A stretch of 9,885 nucleotides of DNA from the NCBI GenBank assembly GCA_913056285.1, contig CAJXNE010000066.1, positions 1-9,885 on the forward strand, read 5' to 3'. The position numbers and the translations under genes were made by a program. Positions 6,693 through 9,885 of this stretch are shown piece after piece (positions within the stretch are counted from its first letter, which is position 1; every line of letters begins with the position of its first letter). Origin of the DNA: an uncultured Zetaproteobacteria bacterium. GTDB lineage: Bacteria > Pseudomonadota > Zetaproteobacteria > Mariprofundales > Mariprofundaceae. The notes beneath the pieces were generated by a model, which made no database searches, was not told the DNA's origin, and was given only the letters and a program-made list of their open reading frames with translations.

Positions 6693-6734
6693 TTGGTCTG
6701 CTATCTCTGGTCTGCTATCTCTGGTCTGCTTTCT
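6693..6734. repeat. Three tandem copies of a 14-bp unit
   Basis: Copies at 6693-6706, 6707-6720 and 6721-6734 follow the unit (C/T)TGGTCTGCT(A/T)TCT, with one substitution in each outer copy. They lie two bases beyond the stop codon of oxyR, on its 3' side. No hairpin is apparent. Slippage during replication is the simplest origin. Confidence 0.85.
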
Positions 6735-6736
6735 TG

Positions 6737-7630
6737 CTATTCCTTAACCGGACAGCAGTGGAAGTTTTTCAATATATTTTCGATGTTCTGAATGATTTCT
6801 TTCCTGGTCGATGTTTTTCGATAAACCAGCCCGATGGTTCTATATGGCACCGGTTCCATGAATGGAATGTAACATATTTCAGTTTCGTGTTTGTTGATGG
6901 CAATTTCGGGCATGAGTGTGATGCCCGTGCCGGCCTTGACCATTTGCCGAAGTGTTTCAAGACCAGTGGCCCGGAATTCCTGTTCTTCTGCAATATTGTG
7001 CTGCTGACAGATTTCCAAGGCGTTATCACGCAGACAGTGTCCTTCTTCAAGTAATAACAGAGGGTAGGTGGCAAGCTCTTCTATTTCTATTTCAGTATTT
7101 TCCGCCAGAGGGTGATCCGTTGGAACGGCCAGGAAAAATTTGTCATCAAAGAGTTTTTTTATTTCAAAAAAATCATCATGTACCGGCAATGCAATAAGAG
7201 CTGCGTCAATTTCGCCTTTGTGCAGACTATCCATTAAAACAGCAGTTTTTTCTTCTATGAGAAACAGGCGCAGATCCGGCATTACGTTCTTCATCCGGGG
7301 GACAATGTCAGGAAATATATATGTCGATAAAGTCGGAAATGCCCCAAGCCTGAATTTCCCGGCGAAAGGATTATGCGAACATTCGGCAACCTCTTTAATC
7401 CGTTCCACTTCCTGCAGGATTTTTTTTGCAGATTGTACGATATCCCGGCCTTCTTCAGTGATCATAACGCGTTTGTTGTTGCGCTCGAAGATTTTTACAC
7501 CGAGCCACTCCTCCATTTTTTTTATTTGCGTACTCAGGGTCGGCTGACTGACATTGCACTGTTTAGCGGCTTTGCTGAAATTATGTAAATCGGCTACGGC
7601 AACCAGGTAGGACATTTCGCGTAAGTTCAT
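6737..7630 (-). CDS. oxyR: OxyR, LysR-type hydrogen peroxide sensor and regulator
   Basis: A 297-residue LysR-type activator that responds to H2O2 by forming an internal disulfide. The N-terminal winged helix is MNLREMSYLVAVADLHNFSK followed by AAKQCNVSQPTLSTQIKKME. The effector domain holds EEGHCLRDNALEICQQ, where the two redox cysteines fall at residues 199 and 208. This is the same numbering and nine-residue spacing as E. coli OxyR. The following FRATGLETLRQMVKAGTGIT and the closing RTIGLVYRK are also OxyR-like. The ATG at 7630 has AGGAGA a few bases upstream. It is divergent from katG across a 168-bp gap containing an OxyR-type operator, the classic arrangement for activating katG and controlling oxyR itself. 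Length is normal for the family. Confidence is high because both cysteines, length and context agree. Confidence 0.96.
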   Translation of the reverse strand: MNLREMSYLVAVADLHNFSKAAKQCNVSQPTLSTQIKKMEEWLGVKIFERNNKRVMITEEGRDIVQSAKKILQEVERIKEVAECSHNPFAGKFRLGAFPTLSTYIFPDIVPRMKNVMPDLRLFLIEEKTAVLMDSLHKGEIDAALIALPVHDDFFEIKKLFDDKFFLAVPTDHPLAENTEIEIEELATYPLLLLEEGHCLRDNALEICQQHNIAEEQEFRATGLETLRQMVKAGTGITLMPEIAINKHETEICYIPFMEPVPYRTIGLVYRKTSTRKEIIQNIENILKNFHCCPVKE

Positions 7631-7647
7631 TGGCTTCTCCTTTTATC

Positions 7648-7684
7648 ATAGCCTCAACCTATCAATATAATAATATCAATCAAT
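7648..7684. promoter_or_regulatory. OxyR operator between oxyR and katG
   Basis: The known OxyR site is two ATAG-N7-CTAT elements separated by seven bases. Here ATAGcctcaacCTAT (7648-7662) is a perfect first element, the spacer caatata is seven bases, and ATAAtatcaatCAAT (7670-7684) is a degraded second element in exact register. The total is 37 bp, as expected for a tetramer. The oxidised-form operator ends where the katG -35 begins. A minus-strand TATAAT at 7683-7688 and a TATGAT at 7644-7649 are possible oxyR -10 boxes that the operator covers. That would fit negative autoregulation. Confidence 0.75.
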
Positions 7685-7713
7685 TATACATATGCATGTG
7701 CCGTTATTAGAAT
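7685..7713 (+). promoter_or_regulatory. katG: Predicted OxyR-activated katG promoter
   Basis: TATACA (7685-7690, 4 of 6) and TAGAAT (7708-7713, 5 of 6) are 17 bp apart. The weak -35 directly abuts the OxyR operator, as is usual for promoters where OxyR contacts RNA polymerase. Transcription would start near 7720, leaving a leader of about 79 bases. The leader contains a small frame from ATG 7721 to TAA 7783 without a visible ribosome site. Confidence 0.55.
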
Positions 7714-7798
7714 GACACCCATGCTGTGTATCAGCACCGGCCTGGAACAACAGTTCAGTGATCAGGTGCAGGCAGAAACATAAAAGGAGCAGTGATCT

Positions 7799-9885
7799 AT
7801 GAAAATATATAACTTCTCAATAAGCACCGCGATGGCAGTTTTTCTGGCTTTATGCCTGCCAACACTAGCCTCGGCAAATTCTACTGCGATGGATAAGCAC
7901 GAAGCCAAGGCCAATCAATTCTGGTGGCCCGAATTGCTGAATCTGGAACCATTACGAGCGAACGACCCGAGGTCCAACCCCTACGGCGACGACTTCAACT
8001 ATGCCAGGGCTTTCCAAAGTGTCGATCTCAAAGCCTTGAAAAAGGACATCGAGAAGACATTGAAGACGTCACAGGACTGGTGGCCGGCAGACTGGGGCCA
8101 TTATGGCGGCCTGATGATCAGGATGGCATGGCACGCCTCAGGCACCTATCGCGTCCATGATGGTCGCGGCGGTTCCGATGGTGGTCAGCAACGCTTTGAG
8201 CCTCTTAACAGCTGGCCTGATAATGCGAGCCTGGATAAGGCACGCCGTTTACTGTGGCCGGTCAAACAAAAATACGGTCGCAACGTATCCTGGGCGGATA
8301 TGATGGTTCTCGCCGGTAATGTTGCATTGGAATCCATGGGCTTTGAAACCCTGGGTTTCGCAGGTGGCCGCGTGGATGACTGGGAGCCCGACCGGGTTTA
8401 CTGGGGCCCGGAAACCAGGATGCTGGCCAATGACAAGCGCTATCGTAAGGACGGCACGCTCGAGAAGCCGCTGGCTGCTTTGCAGATGGGCCTGATTTAT
8501 GTGAACCCTGAAGGGCCGAACGGCAATCTTGATCCGGTCTCCGCCGCTGCTGATATACGCGAGTCCTTTGGTCGCATGGCAATGAACGATGAAGAGATCG
8601 TTGCACTGATCGCGGGCGGACACACGCTCGGCAAGACCCATGGGGCCGTGAAAGCTAATTGTGTGGGGCCGGAGCCTGCTGCCGCTGCCATTGAGGAACA
8701 GGGCTTAGGCTGGATGAATAAGTGTGGAAAAGGTAATGCGGAATACACCATGACCAGTGGTCTGGAAGGTGCCTGGACCCAAACGCCAACCGCGTGGTCC
8801 ATCCTGTTTCTGGATAATCTGTTCAGCTACGAGTGGAAAAAGCAGAAAACGCCTGCTGGAGGAACAGTGTGGGTGCCAACCGATGTGGATGCACAATCAG
8901 CGGTACCGGATGCGCACATCAAGGGTAAATTTAATTCGCCGATTATGCTGACGACGGATCTGGCCTTGAAGGCAGATCCCGGCTTCCGAAAGATATCCAA
9001 ACATTTTCTGGAGCATCCGAAGGAATTCGACAAGGCATTCGCCAGAGCATGGTTCAAGTTGACCCATCGCGATTTGGGGCCGCGTACTCGCTACCTGGGC
9101 AGTGAAGTCCCGAAAGAAGTCTTTGTCTGGCAGGATCCGATTCCTGCTATCAACTATAAGTTGGTTGGCGCAGACGACATCGCCAATTTGAAAACGAAGA
9201 TCATGAAATCCGGTTTGTCCGTACCCGAACTCGTCAGGACTGCGTGGGCATCCGCTTCCACATATCGCAGCTCGGACATGCGCGGTGGCGCTAACGGGGC
9301 GCACTTACGTCTGGCACCGCAAAAGAACTGGGAGGCCAACAATCCCCAAGAGCTGGCAAAAGTGCTGAAGAAGCTTAAGCGAATACAGCAGGTCTTCAAC
9401 AACAGAGCTGCCGATGGCAAGAAAGTCTCCATGGCTGATCTGATTGTGCTGGGTGGCGCTGCTGCGATTGAGCAGGCCGCCAAAGATGCTGGTTATAAGG
9501 TCAATGTGCCGTTCAGGCCGGGGCGGGGTGACGCATTGCAGAAGATGACTGATGTGCGTTCATTCGCTGTACTGGAACCGTCTGCTGACGCCTTTCGCAA
9601 TTACTACAGCGACAGAAGCTATGGGTCGCCGACAAAAATGCTCGTTGAAAAGGCTGACCTGTTAACTCTTACCGTGCCGGAAATGACCGTGCTGGTAGGT
9701 GGCATGCGCACATTGGGCGCGAATACCGGTGGATTGAAGCACGGCGTATTCACTGACAAGCCCGGACAATTGAGCAATGATTTCTTTATTAACTTGCTCG
9801 ACATGTCCACAACATGGAAGAAGTCTTCCAGCTATAAGGGTGTGTATGAAGGGTATGATCGTCAGACTGGCAAACTTAAATGGAC
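7799..9885 (+). CDS. katG: Exported catalase-peroxidase (KatG2/KatP type), 3' end outside the window
   Basis: A heme enzyme that dismutates H2O2 and oxidises peroxidase substrates. The first 695 codons are open to the window edge; about 50 more residues are expected from relatives. Residues 1-26 are a signal peptide (AVFLALCLPTLASA, cleavage before NST), so the enzyme should act in the periplasm like E. coli O157 KatP. The distal site is R108-M-A-W111-H112 in IRMAWHASGTYR. The Trp-Tyr-Met crosslink of catalase-peroxidases can form from W111, Y234 (GLIYVNPEGP) and M260 (GRMAMND); the 26-residue Tyr-Met distance is as in M. tuberculosis KatG. The proximal ligand is H275 (GGHTLGKTHG), and the mobile arginine is R424 in THRDLGP. 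The C-terminal half is the family's degenerate duplicate domain. The start is ATG 7799 with AAGGAG at 7784-7789. Divergent oxyR and its operator imply induction by peroxide. Confidence 0.96.
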   Translation, partial: MKIYNFSISTAMAVFLALCLPTLASANSTAMDKHEAKANQFWWPELLNLEPLRANDPRSNPYGDDFNYARAFQSVDLKALKKDIEKTLKTSQDWWPADWGHYGGLMIRMAWHASGTYRVHDGRGGSDGGQQRFEPLNSWPDNASLDKARRLLWPVKQKYGRNVSWADMMVLAGNVALESMGFETLGFAGGRVDDWEPDRVYWGPETRMLANDKRYRKDGTLEKPLAALQMGLIYVNPEGPNGNLDPVSAAADIRESFGRMAMNDEEIVALIAGGHTLGKTHGAVKANCVGPEPAAAAIEEQGLGWMNKCGKGNAEYTMTSGLEGAWTQTPTAWSILFLDNLFSYEWKKQKTPAGGTVWVPTDVDAQSAVPDAHIKGKFNSPIMLTTDLALKADPGFRKISKHFLEHPKEFDKAFARAWFKLTHRDLGPRTRYLGSEVPKEVFVWQDPIPAINYKLVGADDIANLKTKIMKSGLSVPELVRTAWASASTYRSSDMRGGANGAHLRLAPQKNWEANNPQELAKVLKKLKRIQQVFNNRAADGKKVSMADLIVLGGAAAIEQAAKDAGYKVNVPFRPGRGDALQKMTDVRSFAVLEPSADAFRNYYSDRSYGSPTKMLVEKADLLTLTVPEMTVLVGGMRTLGANTGGLKHGVFTDKPGQLSNDFFINLLDMSTTWKKSSSYKGVYEGYDRQTGKLKW

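Noticed and set aside
6647..7074. Plus-strand and alternative minus-strand frames over the oxyR 3' half
   Set aside because: They are out-of-frame shadows of oxyR, whose redox cysteines and domain motifs fix the real frame.
7712..7783. Leader peptide of about 20-23 codons in the katG 5' region (contains LEQQFSDQVQAET)
   Set aside because: ATG 7712 overlaps the predicted -10 and ATG 7721 sits at the predicted transcription start. Neither has a ribosome site, and nothing in the peptide suggests attenuation.
8660..8710. Apparent loss of the catalase-peroxidase adduct methionine: Q in EEQGLGW where M. tuberculosis KatG has M
   Set aside because: Counting from the conserved tyrosine shows the crosslinking methionine lies in RMAMND, 26 residues on. 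It is present here as M260. The other position is variable and not catalytic.

Overview
The window looks like chromosomal DNA from a Gram-negative, aerobic or microaerobic bacterium, probably a proteobacterium. The signs are Sec-type signal peptides, a membrane-anchored hybrid histidine kinase, an OxyR with the E. coli cysteine numbering, and a secreted catalase-peroxidase of the KatP/KatG2 kind. I cannot name the genus from sequence alone.

Layout. Positions 1-225 hold a decayed TauE/SafE-type permease start that converges on a GNAT acetyltransferase (226-783, minus). Divergent from the acetyltransferase is one very large hybrid sensor kinase (915-4241, plus): a periplasmic sensor between two membrane helices, three PAS domains, a kinase core and a C-terminal receiver. 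Next, on the minus strand, is a wrecked Phd/VapC toxin-antitoxin pair (4331-4730). In it a deletion appears to have joined the antitoxin end to the middle of the toxin. Positions 4882-5627 carry two tandem single-domain rhodaneses, the first exported and the second cytoplasmic, overlapping by one base. A short unrecognised reading frame (5721-5852) leads into a Crp/Fnr-family regulator (5854-6540). Between that regulator and oxyR lie a relic of a third rhodanese copy and a 14-bp tandem repeat.

The last part is a peroxide-defence unit. oxyR (6737-7630, minus) and a katG encoding a signal-peptide-bearing catalase-peroxidase (7799 to the window edge, plus) are divergent. They share an intergenic region with a well-formed OxyR operator that abuts a plausible katG promoter. 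OxyR would sense H2O2 through C199/C208 and switch on the exported KatG, so peroxide is removed outside the cytoplasm.

The rhodaneses and the Crp/Fnr regulator are probably a sulfane-sulfur handling and sensing group; this is inferred from family and position only. The remaining theme is decay: three separate relics (permease, toxin-antitoxin pair, third rhodanese) lie between intact genes. I found no tRNA, rRNA, CRISPR array or insertion sequence, and no gene-free stretch longer than 300 bases. No convincing intrinsic terminator was seen.
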